Below are positions 9,089 to 17,661 of a DNA stretch of 64,000 bases, piece after piece. The notes below the pieces were generated by a model that saw only the letters and a list, made by a program, of their open reading frames with translations, was not told where the DNA came from and searched no databases. Each line of letters begins with the position of its first letter. Position 1 is the stretch's first letter. Both the position numbers and the translations under genes were made by a program. Source of the DNA: Roseibium porphyridii (GTDB lineage Bacteria; Pseudomonadota; Alphaproteobacteria; Rhizobiales; Stappiaceae); contig NZ_CP120863.1 in the NCBI RefSeq assembly GCF_026191725.2, positions 5,188,001-5,252,000 on the forward strand. The letters run 5' to 3'.

Positions 9089-9817
9089 GTGAGAATTCAG
9101 GCGCTTTGGCGATATCCGGTCAAATCCCTTCTGGGCGAACAGCGCCAATCTCTCGCAATTGATGAAAGAGGTGTTGTCGGCGACCGCCAATACGCCATCA
9201 TCGATGAAACCGGTAAATTCGGCAGCGGCAAAAACACACGAAGGTTCACGCGGATCGACAATCTTCTGTCTTTGCGCGCAGTCACGAAGGGTGACGCACC
9301 GACAGTTGAATTCCCGGACGGGCGAGCGATCGACGTCGCGGCAGATGACATCGATCACCGCCTTTCTGAATGCCTTGGACAGCCGGTGAAAATTCGTCGT
9401 GAAACAGAGCAATCGCATTTTGACGACAGCCCGGTTCACCTGCTGCTTTCCTCAGACCTTGAGAAACTGCAAAAGTCCCTGCCGGGTTCCAAGATAGACG
9501 TGCGCCGATTTCGGGCCAACGTCATTCTGGAAGATATTGGTCATCTGAGCGCAAGTGACCTTGTGGGAAGCGTCCTGACGATCGGCGACACACGACTGCT
9601 GATCACTCACAAAACAGAACGGTGCAGAATGGTGACAGCTGAGCAGGAGGATCTGGAATTCGACCCTCGAATATTGAAGTCGATCGCTCGTGATTTTGAG
9701 GTCGACTTTGGCGTTTATGCCAGAGTTCTAAAGGCGGGCACAATTGCCGTCGGGCAAGATGTGGAGATCGGTTCTGAAAGGGTATTACGCGCAAACAACC
9801 AGGACCTAGGAATTTAG
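9089..9817 (+). CDS. MOSC-domain protein (YcbX-like)
   Basis: A 242-residue protein with an N-terminal MOSC beta-barrel (ALWRYPVKSLLGE at residues 5-17, GDRQYAIID near 35) and a C-terminal MOSC domain of the molybdenum-cofactor sulfurase type. The GTG at 9089 is chosen because it has an AAGAGG ribosome site six bases upstream and gives the canonical N-terminus; the open frame runs further upstream without family similarity. Such proteins take part in detoxifying N-hydroxylated compounds or in Moco handling. It lacks the C-terminal 2Fe-2S domain of E. coli YcbX. It diverges from the GbsR-type regulator. Confidence 0.86.
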   Translation: MRIQALWRYPVKSLLGEQRQSLAIDERGVVGDRQYAIIDETGKFGSGKNTRRFTRIDNLLSLRAVTKGDAPTVEFPDGRAIDVAADDIDHRLSECLGQPVKIRRETEQSHFDDSPVHLLLSSDLEKLQKSLPGSKIDVRRFRANVILEDIGHLSASDLVGSVLTIGDTRLLITHKTERCRMVTAEQEDLEFDPRILKSIARDFEVDFGVYARVLKAGTIAVGQDVEIGSERVLRANNQDLGI

Positions 9818-9949
9818 CCGCCTAAGCTTTTCTTGCAACAACGAACTCGAAGCAAGGAAACAGTGTTGCGGGAAGACATTGGCGGATGCTTGGGCCCGAT
9901 CATTGGCTTGCAATCGAGCACAGCAAAGAACGTGTCCCGCTATACGCAC

Positions 9950-9973
9950 CCGCCTGCGTTTGAAGGCAGGCGG
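9950..9973. terminator. Hairpin between convergent genes
   Basis: An 8-bp perfect stem CCGCCTGC / GCAGGCGG with an eight-base loop, lying between the convergent MOSC and DUF302 genes. There is no clear U-tract, so a terminator role is likely but not certain. Confidence 0.5.
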
Positions 9974-10003
9974 ATGTCTGGCATTGCAGAGTGTTTCAGA
10001 CCG

Positions 10004-10465
10004 CTATTCTGCCGCCTTTGACGTCAGTTTTTTGAGCGCACCGGTCATGGCGACGACGGACGGATGATCTTCCGGCAGACCGTGCGCACCGGCGAAGGCA
10101 ACCGGTGAGCGATACAAAATGATGGTTCCATCAGGTGTTTCGATTGCTGACACGCGGATAGGCAAATCAAGGCCGGCTGCCTGCGCGTCGCGAATAACTG
10201 GCGTTCCGAGCTTCGGATTACCAAAAATAAGAACCTCGTTGTCGGGTATCTCCATGTCGACACTCTTGCCGCCTTTGGCATGATCAATGCGTGCAAAGAC
10301 CTTGGCACCGGCGTTCTCGACCGCGGCACTCAACTTGTCGATCGTTTCCGAAACAGAATGTGGGCTTGAAACCCTGACAAGCGTGCTGTCTTCCGCCAGC
10401 GCGGTCCCCGCATTGGCGACCATAAGACCAGCGCCAACCATCGCTGCAAGAGTAGTTTTAGACAT
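10004..10465 (-). CDS. Secreted DUF302 protein
   Basis: A 153-residue exported protein. The ATG at 10465 is favoured over the one three bases upstream because GGAG then lies six bases away. The signal peptide (about 23 residues) ends in ALA. The mature part is a DUF302 domain: VRVSSPHSVSETIDKL at its start, then EIPDNEVLIFGNPKLGTPVI, the central conserved strand, and AHGLPEDHPSV near the end. DUF302 proteins are small periplasmic or cytoplasmic alpha/beta proteins without a fixed role; some are linked to redox or metal stress. It stands alone. Confidence 0.85.
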   Translation of the reverse strand: MSKTTLAAMVGAGLMVANAGTALAEDSTLVRVSSPHSVSETIDKLSAAVENAGAKVFARIDHAKGGKSVDMEIPDNEVLIFGNPKLGTPVIRDAQAAGLDLPIRVSAIETPDGTIILYRSPVAFAGAHGLPEDHPSVVAMTGALKKLTSKAAE

Positions 10466-10746
10466 CATCGACTCCAGATAAATTATTGAACGGTTGCAAT
10501 GCACCGCAAATTCGCGCGCCAAACCAATCAAAACTTCGTGGTGATGATAAGGCTGGTGTTGCAAGCTTTGGCGAGCATTGTCCAACGCCTCCGGAAACGG
10601 CACCTACTTGCCATTGCTGTGCTTGATCAATCTTGCGTCATAGGCCAAACTCCTGCGTTCGCTGCATTCTCACGGGGCACCAAAACGACGCCTCACGTGC
10701 CGGGCTCGCACCCTGAAACGCACCGGAACAGACGTGCTTGCATATT

Positions 10747-10766
10747 ACATAAGTCTATGCTTATGT
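10747..10766. promoter_or_regulatory. ArsR-type operator and promoter
   Basis: ACATAAG (10747-10753) and CTTATGT (10760-10766) form an inverted repeat with a six-base spacer, as in ArsR/SmtB operators. A promoter overlaps it: TTGCAT at 10738-10743, 17 bases, TTATGT at 10761-10766. The predicted transcription start falls on the ATG at 10773, suggesting a leaderless, autorepressed mRNA. The rest of the gap from 10466 shows nothing recognisable. Confidence 0.65.
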
Positions 10767-10772
10767 GTTGTC

Positions 10773-11087
10773 ATGATTGAAAATGACATATTCAAAGCTT
10801 TGGCAGACCCGACACGGCGCGCAATTTTTGAGAAATTGGCGACTGGAAGCATGAATGCGAGTTCATTGCGCGAAGGCATGAAGATCAGCCAACCTGCAAT
10901 GTCGCAACACCTCGCGGTCCTTCACCAGGCCAAGCTTGTAAGGCAGGAACGGAACGGGCGGTTCGTCAACTACGAAGTCGACCCGGACGGTCTGGCTCTT
11001 ATTGCGAACTGGCTGGCGAAATATCGTGCCTATTGGCCAGAACGCGTTGATGCGTTGAGAACCCTTTTGAAGGACATGGATCAATGA
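10773..11087 (+). CDS. ArsR-family transcriptional regulator
   Basis: A 104-residue winged-helix repressor beginning at the ATG at 10773 (MIENDIFKALADPTRRAIFE). The HTH is SLREGMKISQPAMSQHLAVL. There is no CxC metal site, so it belongs to the large group of non-metal ArsR proteins found beside AHSA1/SRPBCC genes. It overlaps the following SRPBCC gene by four bases. The operator at 10747-10766 points to autoregulation. Confidence 0.92.
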   Translation: MIENDIFKALADPTRRAIFEKLATGSMNASSLREGMKISQPAMSQHLAVLHQAKLVRQERNGRFVNYEVDPDGLALIANWLAKYRAYWPERVDALRTLLKDMDQ

Positions 11088-11470
11088 GCAACCAGGAACC
11101 GGATGCAGATGCTGTCGTAAAAATCCCTGCCGGCAATGAGGCAACCGATCTCATTCTGGAGTACGAACTCGATGCTCCGCCGGAAAAGGTTTGGCGCGCT
11201 ATTACGATCCGGGAATTCAGAGAGCAGTGGTTGCCCGGCAAAGACCTCGTGGAGGCTGAACCTCTTGCGGAGGTTGGAGGTGAAGAGGTCTCCTACCGAA
11301 TGAAGGACAGCACCCCGCCATATCTTGAAAGTGTTGTGGCATTTCAGCTGAGGCCGGATGGAAATGGCCGCAGTGTTCTAAAGATCATTCATCGTCTCGC
11401 CGACACGCAAATACCGATGGAAACAAAGGCCGCAAACAACAACGAGCCGATCATGATGTGCGCTGCCTGA
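11084..11470 (+). CDS. SRPBCC/AHSA1-family protein
   Basis: A 128-residue single-domain START-like protein (Bet v1 fold). The N-terminal LEYELDAPPEKVWRAI segment and the following EFREQWLPG are typical of the AHSA1 branch. It starts inside the stop region of the ArsR gene (ATGA overlap), an arrangement common in proteobacteria, where the pair acts in an unknown stress or ligand response. A hydrophobic ligand is possible from the fold; none is known. Confidence 0.87.
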   Translation: MSNQEPDADAVVKIPAGNEATDLILEYELDAPPEKVWRAITIREFREQWLPGKDLVEAEPLAEVGGEEVSYRMKDSTPPYLESVVAFQLRPDGNGRSVLKIIHRLADTQIPMETKAANNNEPIMMCAA

Positions 11471-11514
11471 CACCGTACTGACAACCGACATCAACAAGAC
11501 ACAGGAGTTCGCCC

Positions 11515-12120
11515 ATGCGCGAAGCGGCACAACTCGTCCCTATGGTCGTGGAACAATCCAGTCGAGGCGAACGGTCTTTCGACATTTATTCCCGACTGCT
11601 TCGGGAGCGGATCATATTTCTCAACGGTGAGGTGAACGACACCGTGTCAGCTCTTGTCTGCGCACAGCTGTTGTTTCTGGAAGCAGAAAGTCCGAAGAAG
11701 CCCGTTCAGCTCTATATCAATTCGCCCGGCGGCATGGTCACCAGCGGTTTCGCGATGTACGACACAATGCACCACATCCAAGCGCCAGTTCACACACTCT
11801 GCATGGGAACGGCACGTTCCATGGGGTCGTTTCTGCTGATGGCCGGTGAACCAGGCGAACGGGCTATTCTGCCCAATGCCAACATCTTGATCCATCAACC
11901 ATCAGGTGGCTTCCAGGGTCAGGCCTCCGACATGGCAATCCATGCGGAAGAAATCCTACGCACAAAACAGCACATGACACGTCTCTATGCCGAGCACTGC
12001 AACCGCTCATTTGAAGAGTTTGAACGTGCCATGGACCGGGACCACTTCATGACGCCGGAAGAAGCCCTGGACTGGGGCCTGGTCGACCGCATCCTGTCCA
12101 AACAGGACCTGGTTGATTGA
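11515..12120 (+). CDS. clpP: ATP-dependent Clp protease proteolytic subunit (paralogue)
   Basis: A 201-residue ClpP-family serine peptidase. The catalytic triad is visible: Ser in [10 protein letters not shown], His in [12 protein letters not shown] and Asp in [17 protein letters not shown]. The usual GxAASMGAFLL is here [11 protein letters not shown], and there is a short N-terminus, so it looks like a secondary ClpP rather than the housekeeping copy that lies next to clpX. No clpX, clpA or tig gene is nearby; instead ArsR and AHSA1 genes lie directly upstream, 44 bases away. It would assemble into a tetradecamer and need an AAA+ partner encoded elsewhere. Confidence 0.92.
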   Translation: MREAAQLVPMVVEQSSRGERSFDIYSRLLRERIIFLNGEVNDTVSALVCAQLLFLEAESPKKPVQLYINSPGGMVTSGFAMYDTMHHIQAPVHTLCMGTARSMGSFLLMAGEPGERAILPNANILIHQPSGGFQGQASDMAIHAEEILRTKQHMTRLYAEHCNRSFEEFERAMDRDHFMTPEEALDWGLVDRILSKQDLVD

Positions 12121-12177
12121 GCGGTCGCCTGGATCGCCTCAAACTAAAAAAATCGAGAAAGAAAGCCGTCTGAAATT

Positions 12178-12825
12178 TCAGAATTCTTCCATAGCTCTTA
12201 GGAGACTTGGCAACCGTGCACCTTGAAGCATCATATGGTCACGCATCAGCGTATCTGCGGATTTGCCGTCCTTGCCGAAAATCGCGTCCGCGATGGCTTG
12301 GTGCTCCTCAACGGACTTCTCCAATCGGCCGACCACTTTATATGGCATCAACCTGTAGACATTGATGCGCGCCTGGATCTGCTCCAGTTGATTGCAAAGC
12401 CATTCGTTTCCACTGGCATGATGAATGGCTGAGTGAAACGCCAGGTTCGCTTTCGCGTATTCAGGGATGTCCTCTGCTTCGGCTGCGTCCACGCATTGCT
12501 GCAATCCACTTTGGATCGTTTCCCGATGTGATGCGGTCAGGTTTTCGCTTGCCAGTCGGGCAGCCATGCCTTCAAGTTCGGCAGCGACTTCAAAGAGATC
12601 GCTGAGCTCCTTGGCCGTCAGAACGCGCACTATTGCCCCTTTACGAGGCCGGGTTTCCAGAAGGCCAGTATCAACCATCGACCTTATGGCCTCGCGGATC
12701 GGTGTGCGGCTAACACCGAAACGTTTGGCCAGGTCCGCCTCTTCGAGTTGATCACCCGGCTTCAGCAAACCACTGAAAATCTCATGTTTTAGTTGCTCGA
12801 TGAGCTTGTCGGATGCGCGCGCCAT
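12178..12825 (-). CDS. GntR-family (FadR/FCD) transcriptional regulator
   Basis: A 215-residue regulator from the ATG at 12825, which has GGACGG just upstream. The N-terminal winged HTH is GDQLEEADLAKRFGVSRTPIREA; the C-terminal FCD ligand domain is all-helical with the metal-binding histidines expected in AFHSAIHHASGN. It diverges from the TRAP transporter operon and the gap holds a strong palindrome, so it most likely represses that operon until a carboxylate ligand binds. Confidence 0.92.
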   Translation of the reverse strand: MARASDKLIEQLKHEIFSGLLKPGDQLEEADLAKRFGVSRTPIREAIRSMVDTGLLETRPRKGAIVRVLTAKELSDLFEVAAELEGMAARLASENLTASHRETIQSGLQQCVDAAEAEDIPEYAKANLAFHSAIHHASGNEWLCNQLEQIQARINVYRLMPYKVVGRLEKSVEEHQAIADAIFGKDGKSADTLMRDHMMLQGARLPSLLRAMEEF

Positions 12826-12885
12826 TTTCCGTCCTTTCTTCGATTCTTCTACAGATTGTCGACCGCCATTTCCATACAAAAAAAT

Positions 12886-12926
12886 CTTATATGAATATTT
12901 TTAATTGCTATATGTATACATATAAG
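12886..12926. promoter_or_regulatory. GntR operator region
   Basis: TATATGTATACATATA at 12909-12924 is a perfect 16-bp palindrome of the ATGTATACAT kind bound by FCD-type GntR proteins. A second inverted pair, CTTATATG at 12886-12893 and CATATAAG at 12919-12926, surrounds it. The sites lie between the divergent regulator and dctP genes and upstream of the AAGGAGG ribosome site of dctP. Confidence 0.72.
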
Positions 12927-12956
12927 ATATTTAAGCATCCATAAGGAGGACCCGTC

Positions 12957-13937
12957 ATGAACAATCTTTTGAAATATTCGACGCTGACCCTGATGCTTCT
13001 GGGAGGTACAGCCCAGGCTGAGGAACTTCGCTTGTCCCATCAGTGGTCGACGAGCGATGTGCGCCACGAGGTGGCCCAGATCGTTGCGGATGAAGTGGCT
13101 GCAGCAGATGTCGATCTGGAGATCAAGATTTTCCCGTCGAAATCGCTCTTCAAGCCTAGGGAGCAGTATCGGCCTCTATCTCGCGGTCAATTGGATATGA
13201 CTGTTTTCCCGCTGTCCTATGCAGGTGGTCAGCAGCCTTCGTTCAATCTTACGCTCATGCCCGGTCTGGTTAAGAACCACGACCACGCTGCACGTCTGAG
13301 CCAGTCTCCGTTTATGGCGGCGCTGGAGGAAAAGATGGCCGAAGATGACGTCATGGTGCTTGTCCATGGCTATCTCGCCGGTGGTTTCGTCGGCAAAGAC
13401 AAATGCATCACCAATCCCAACGACGTTGGAGGCCTGCAAACGCGTGCAGCTGGCAAATCCTTCGAACAAATGCTCGTGGGCGCAGGCGCATCGATCACGT
13501 CAATGGCGTCATCCGAAATTTATTCGGCCATGCAGACAGGTGTCTTGGATGCAGCGAACACATCGTCTTCTTCGTTTGTGTCCTATCGCATCTTTGAACA
13601 GGTCTCGTGCTACACCCCTGCTTCCGACATTGCTCTCTGGTTTCTGTATCAGCCGTTGCTGATGAACAAATCGACTTTCGAGGGTCTTACAAGCGAGCAA
13701 CAAGCCGCTCTGCTTGATGCCGCAAAGAAGGCCGAAGCATTCTACCTGGAACAGGCCAAGCTGCAGGATGCCGCATCGGTCGAGGTTTTCCGGCAAGCAG
13801 GTGTCGAGATCGCGGAAATGACAGCGGAAGACTTCGCGGCTTGGCAAGCCCTTGCACAGAACACGTCCTACAAGGCCTTTGTTGATGATGTTCCAGGTGG
13901 CCAGGACCTGCTGGACAAGGCTCTGGCCGTAGAGTGA
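12957..13937 (+). CDS. TRAP transporter substrate-binding protein (DctP family)
   Basis: A 326-residue periplasmic receptor with a signal peptide of about 21 residues ending in AQA. The fold marks are LRLSHQWSTSDVRHEVAQ at the start of the mature protein, the GGFVGKDKC region and the central PNDVGGLQTRAAGKSFEQML segment, which holds the carboxylate-binding arginine (R in LQTRAAG). An excellent AAGGAGG precedes the ATG. It is the first gene of a TRAP operon with the small and large permeases and an isomerase. The ligand is an organic acid; which one is not known. Confidence 0.92.
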   Translation: MNNLLKYSTLTLMLLGGTAQAEELRLSHQWSTSDVRHEVAQIVADEVAAADVDLEIKIFPSKSLFKPREQYRPLSRGQLDMTVFPLSYAGGQQPSFNLTLMPGLVKNHDHAARLSQSPFMAALEEKMAEDDVMVLVHGYLAGGFVGKDKCITNPNDVGGLQTRAAGKSFEQMLVGAGASITSMASSEIYSAMQTGVLDAANTSSSSFVSYRIFEQVSCYTPASDIALWFLYQPLLMNKSTFEGLTSEQQAALLDAAKKAEAFYLEQAKLQDAASVEVFRQAGVEIAEMTAEDFAAWQALAQNTSYKAFVDDVPGGQDLLDKALAVE

Positions 13938-13949
13938 AACCCGGCCATA

Positions 13950-13974
13950 CCGGGGCTTCCTTTCGGGGTCCCGG
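13950..13974 (+). terminator. Intra-operon hairpin after dctP
   Basis: CCGGG (13950-13954) pairs with CCCGG (13970-13974) and inner GGGG/CCCC-like bases can extend it. It has no long U-tract. In TRAP and ABC operons such a hairpin stabilises the receptor mRNA or lowers read-through so that the receptor is made in excess. Confidence 0.45.
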
Positions 13975-14006
13975 CTTTCTCTCCCGAGACTGAAAGGACG
14001 CGCGAC

Positions 14007-14555
14007 ATGGCTAGCCATGCTCCCTCCACTTATGTGCAACCCGCAAGCACAAATCCGTTTGTCCGTATCGTTCAAAAGATATCAACCGTTGCGGGCTGGG
14101 CGTCTGCCTTAATGATACTGGGTGCAGTGCTCCTGACCTGCCAAATGATTTTCGTTCGTTTTGTCTTGAATGGCTCAACCGTTTGGCAGACCGAGATCGT
14201 CGTTTATCTCGTCATTGCCGCGACCCTGGTTGGACTGCCTTTCGTGCAGTGCCAGCGGGGTCACGTGAACGTTGATCTGATCCCGATGGCGCTCCGTGTG
14301 CAGGCGCGCTTCGGCCTGGCGTGTCTCACACTTTGCGGATCTATCATCATCACTGCGGTGATGCTGTTTTATGGCTACGACTATTGGCACTTTGCTCTGT
14401 CGCGGGGTTGGACATCGGACACGGTTACAGCCGTTCCCCTATGGATTCCCTATCTTTCGCTCCCTGTCGGATTTGGTCTGTTGCTGTTGCAACTTTCCGC
14501 AGATTTTGTCGCGCTGCTGACAAAATCCGAGACGCCATTCGGCCTGGAGGCGTAG
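14007..14555 (+). CDS. TRAP transporter small permease (DctQ family)
   Basis: A 182-residue inner-membrane protein with four hydrophobic segments, consistent with the DctQ family. The typical WQTEIVVYLVIAATLVGLPF segment, with the conserved tryptophan and glutamate, is present around residue 60, followed by RGHVNVDLIP. It lies between the receptor and the large permease genes and would form the membrane complex with DctM. Confidence 0.92.
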   Translation: MASHAPSTYVQPASTNPFVRIVQKISTVAGWASALMILGAVLLTCQMIFVRFVLNGSTVWQTEIVVYLVIAATLVGLPFVQCQRGHVNVDLIPMALRVQARFGLACLTLCGSIIITAVMLFYGYDYWHFALSRGWTSDTVTAVPLWIPYLSLPVGFGLLLLQLSADFVALLTKSETPFGLEA

Positions 14556-14557
14556 CC

Positions 14558-15874
14558 ATGGACCCTCTCATTCTTGGCACATTGGTCGGCGTGTGCACCA
14601 TCCTTGTTCTGTTCTCGGGCGTGTCAGTCGCCGTTGGATTGATGATTGTTTCGGCAGGTTTTCTGGTCGTCTTCGACGGAATGCGGTCACTTGAGCTGAT
14701 GCCGGAAATCTTCTTCGCCAAACTCGACAGCTTTGCGCTTTTATCCATCCCGATGTTCATCATCATGGGAGCCTCCATCGCCTCGACCCGCGCCGGCGCG
14801 GACCTATACGAAGCTCTGGAAAGATGGCTGACCCGTGTGCCGGGCGGCCTGGTGATATCGAACCTGGGCGCTTGTGCGCTGTTCGCAGCTATGTCCGGCT
14901 CAAGCCCCGCCACCTGTGCTGCCATCGGCAAGATGGGGATTCCAGAGATGCGCAAGCGTGGCTATCCTGAAGGAATTGCAACAGGTTCCATCGCAGCAGG
15001 CGGAACGCTTGGTATCCTGATCCCGCCTTCGGTTACGATGATCGTCTATGGCATCGCAACAGAAACCTCGATTGGTCGCCTCTTTCTGGCCGGAGTGTTT
15101 CCAGGGCTCTTGTTGGTCGGGCTTTTCATGGCCTGGTCGCTTTATGCAACCTGGAGGTCCGGTGACACGTCATTGCTGACTGCTCGAACCTATTCCTGGC
15201 GCGCTAAGTTCGAGGTTTTGCCGAGAGTATTGCCGTTCATCGCCATCATTATCGGTGTGCTTTACACGATGTATGGCGGTGTCGCCACTCCATCTGAAAC
15301 TGCTGCTGTCGGTGCCGTTTTGTGCCTCTTAATTGCAATTGCGATCTACAAATTGTGGGACGTTCGCAAGATCTGGATGATCCTGCAGGACAGCACAAAA
15401 GAAAGCGTGATGATCCTGTTCATCATAGCGGCGGCAGGCGTGTTTTCATACATGTTGTCGAGCCTCTTCATCACGCAGAGCATCGCAACCTGGATCGGCA
15501 CACTGGATGTGAACCCTTGGGTTTTGATGATCGCGATCAACATCTTCCTCATCATTGCCGGCTTTTTTCTGCCACCTGTTGCCGTGATCCTGATGGCGGC
15601 ACCAATCCTCTTGCCAATCATCACAACGGCTGGATTTGATCCCATCTGGTTTGCTGTGATCCTGACAATCAATATGGAGATCGGACTGATCTCCCCGCCC
15701 GTCGGTCTGAACCTTTATGTGATCAACGGTATCGCTCCTGATATCTCGCTCAGGACAATCCTGCGCGGCTCACTGCCTTTCGTCGCCTGCATGGTGATAG
15801 CGATTGTGCTGCTTTGCGTCTTCCCCGGCATTGCCACCTGGCTGCCCGAAGCCGTCATGGGCCCTGCTCTGTAA
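14558..15874 (+). CDS. TRAP transporter large permease (DctM family)
   Basis: A 438-residue membrane protein with about 12 hydrophobic segments, the sodium-coupled transport subunit. Family marks are SIPMFIIMGASIA, MSGSSPATCAAIGKMGIPEM and AAGGTLGILIPPS, and in the second half the matching GLISPPVGLN loop. The ATG at 14558 follows a GGAGG ribosome site within the end of dctQ; the open frame begins well upstream inside dctQ without family similarity. Together with the two preceding genes it makes a complete TRAP transporter. Confidence 0.95.
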   Translation: MDPLILGTLVGVCTILVLFSGVSVAVGLMIVSAGFLVVFDGMRSLELMPEIFFAKLDSFALLSIPMFIIMGASIASTRAGADLYEALERWLTRVPGGLVISNLGACALFAAMSGSSPATCAAIGKMGIPEMRKRGYPEGIATGSIAAGGTLGILIPPSVTMIVYGIATETSIGRLFLAGVFPGLLLVGLFMAWSLYATWRSGDTSLLTARTYSWRAKFEVLPRVLPFIAIIIGVLYTMYGGVATPSETAAVGAVLCLLIAIAIYKLWDVRKIWMILQDSTKESVMILFIIAAAGVFSYMLSSLFITQSIATWIGTLDVNPWVLMIAINIFLIIAGFFLPPVAVILMAAPILLPIITTAGFDPIWFAVILTINMEIGLISPPVGLNLYVINGIAPDISLRTILRGSLPFVACMVIAIVLLCVFPGIATWLPEAVMGPAL

Positions 15875-15897
15875 ATCCATCATTGAAAGGAAGTAAC

Positions 15898-16683
15898 ATG
15901 TCCTTTGCCACACAATACCGCCGCGTCGGATTGATCGTTCCCAGTTCAAACGTGACCATGGAAACTGAAATTCCAGCACTGCTGAAAGCTCGCGAAACAA
16001 TCCTTCCAGACCGCTTCACCTTTCATTCTTCCCGGATGCGCATGAAGAGCGTCGTAAAAGAAGAACTTGAAGCGATGGATTCCGATAGCGAGCGCTGCGC
16101 CGTGGAGCTGTCTGATGCCGCGGTCGAAGTGCAGGCTTACGCCTGCCTGGTTGCCATCATGTCGATGGGCCCTGGTTACCATCGACACTCACGCGTAAAG
16201 CTGGAAACGGCGGCAGCAGAAAACGGATGCGTCACACCCGTTTTAAACTCAGCCGGCGCGTTGATCGACAGCTTGAAGGAATTGGGAGCAAAAAAGGTCT
16301 CCATCATTTGCCCCTACATGAAACCGCTGACCAGGATGGTTGTGGACTACATTGAAAACGAGGGCATTGAGGTGCAAGACTTCCTGGCACTGGAAATTCC
16401 CGACAATCTGGATGTCGCCTCACAAGATCCGACAGCCCCTTCCGAGCTGTGGCGCAAGTTGGATGTGCGTGGTGTTGATGCAATCGTTGCCTCTGCCTGT
16501 GTGCAGATGCCATCGCTGCCGTCCATTGAAATGATTGAGCGTGCGTCAGGTTTGCCAACGCTGTCAGCGGCCGTGGCGACCACGCGACAGATCTTGCGCA
16601 ACCTCAATCTGACAGAAGTCGCTCCCGGAGGCGGTGCGCTCTTGTCTAACGGTCTGCCGGCAACCTTGCGCGACGTCGCCTGA
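15898..16683 (+). CDS. Maleate isomerase-like Asp/Glu racemase-superfamily protein
   Basis: A 261-residue protein of the maleate cis-trans isomerase/arylmalonate decarboxylase group. RVGLIVPSSNVTMETEIPAL at the N-terminus is the family signature, and the two active-site cysteines fall at C83 (AYACLVAIM) and C201 (ASACVQMPSL). It is preceded by GAAAGGAAG and the ATG at 15898; it directly follows the TRAP large permease, so transport and isomerisation of one compound are probably linked. Maleate to fumarate is the family reaction, but hydantoin or other substrates are possible. Confidence 0.88.
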   Translation: MSFATQYRRVGLIVPSSNVTMETEIPALLKARETILPDRFTFHSSRMRMKSVVKEELEAMDSDSERCAVELSDAAVEVQAYACLVAIMSMGPGYHRHSRVKLETAAAENGCVTPVLNSAGALIDSLKELGAKKVSIICPYMKPLTRMVVDYIENEGIEVQDFLALEIPDNLDVASQDPTAPSELWRKLDVRGVDAIVASACVQMPSLPSIEMIERASGLPTLSAAVATTRQILRNLNLTEVAPGGGALLSNGLPATLRDVA

Positions 16684-16737
16684 AACCGATGAACTGCTCT
16701 ATAGTGCGCCGGGCATAATCGAGTTTCAGGCGCACAG

Positions 16738-17559
16738 ATGAATAGAAGAATAAAAACAGGCGATGCCGACCAGCCCGAAACCCAGAAGGTTTCGATCTTT
16801 CCGATCACGCAAGCCACAACGGCGACCTTTACGGAGCTCTATTTCCGACTGACTTTTCTATTCTTCATCCAACGCGGCAGCAAATTCATAGTGAGTCCGA
16901 GACAGGGTGAGATGCTGGGCGAGGAAGGCGACCTGATGATCTTCCCGCCAGGTTCCATCGTCACCATGGAAAACCGTCCGGTGATGGATGATGACTATCG
17001 CGCCTTAGGGGTATGTTTCACGCATGATCTGGTCGATGCCGTATTTTCGGATCTGCCGAGGCCAAAGGCTGCTTCGGATGTGCAGATCGTGCATGCTGCA
17101 GACCATTGCCCATCTGAAATCCTGACATTGATCCAGGAAACGCTGGCAAATGAGCATCTGCCGGAACCCATACGGCAGCATCGGCTGATTGAACCGTTGA
17201 TATGGCTACGCAGCAAAGGATTTCTGTTGCCGACGCAAGTTCAGGATGAGCCGATCAGTCAGGTGCGCAGCTTGATCGAAGCCGATTTGAGCCATCCCTG
17301 GATGGCAAAGGAAGTTGCGCAGCACTTTGCCATGAGCGAAGCAACAATGCGCCGATGGCTGGCTTCGACAGGCCAGGGGTTTGCAAAGATCCTCCTGAAC
17401 ACGCGCCTGGAACACGGATTGAGTCTGCTGCAAACGACGGATGCACAAGTGTCCGAGATCGCACTGGAATGCGGGTTCAAAACACCGTCTCATTTTTCAG
17501 ACGCTTTTCGCAAAAGATTCGGAATAAAGCCAAAAGACATTCGATTGTCGCCAGATTGA
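16738..17559 (+). CDS. AraC-family transcriptional regulator
   Basis: A 273-residue regulator. The last 100 residues hold the double HTH: WMAKEVAQHFAMSEATMRRWL and the second motif VSEIALECGFKTPSHFSDAF, followed by FGIKP. The N-terminal 150 residues form a cupin-like sensor domain with the GEEGDLMIFPPGSI segment. It follows the isomerase gene by about 55 bases and is probably the last gene of the TRAP operon or its activator. The GntR protein at the other end makes this a doubly regulated locus. Confidence 0.9.
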   Translation: MNRRIKTGDADQPETQKVSIFPITQATTATFTELYFRLTFLFFIQRGSKFIVSPRQGEMLGEEGDLMIFPPGSIVTMENRPVMDDDYRALGVCFTHDLVDAVFSDLPRPKAASDVQIVHAADHCPSEILTLIQETLANEHLPEPIRQHRLIEPLIWLRSKGFLLPTQVQDEPISQVRSLIEADLSHPWMAKEVAQHFAMSEATMRRWLASTGQGFAKILLNTRLEHGLSLLQTTDAQVSEIALECGFKTPSHFSDAFRKRFGIKPKDIRLSPD

Positions 17560-17661
17560 TCGAAATTCGACATTTCCTGATTGCCAACCGGAAGCGGCTG
17601 TTTGTTGTGGAGACTAAGTTTGGCCTCATCAACTTCGCAACTTTCCGGAAAGGAAATCGAC

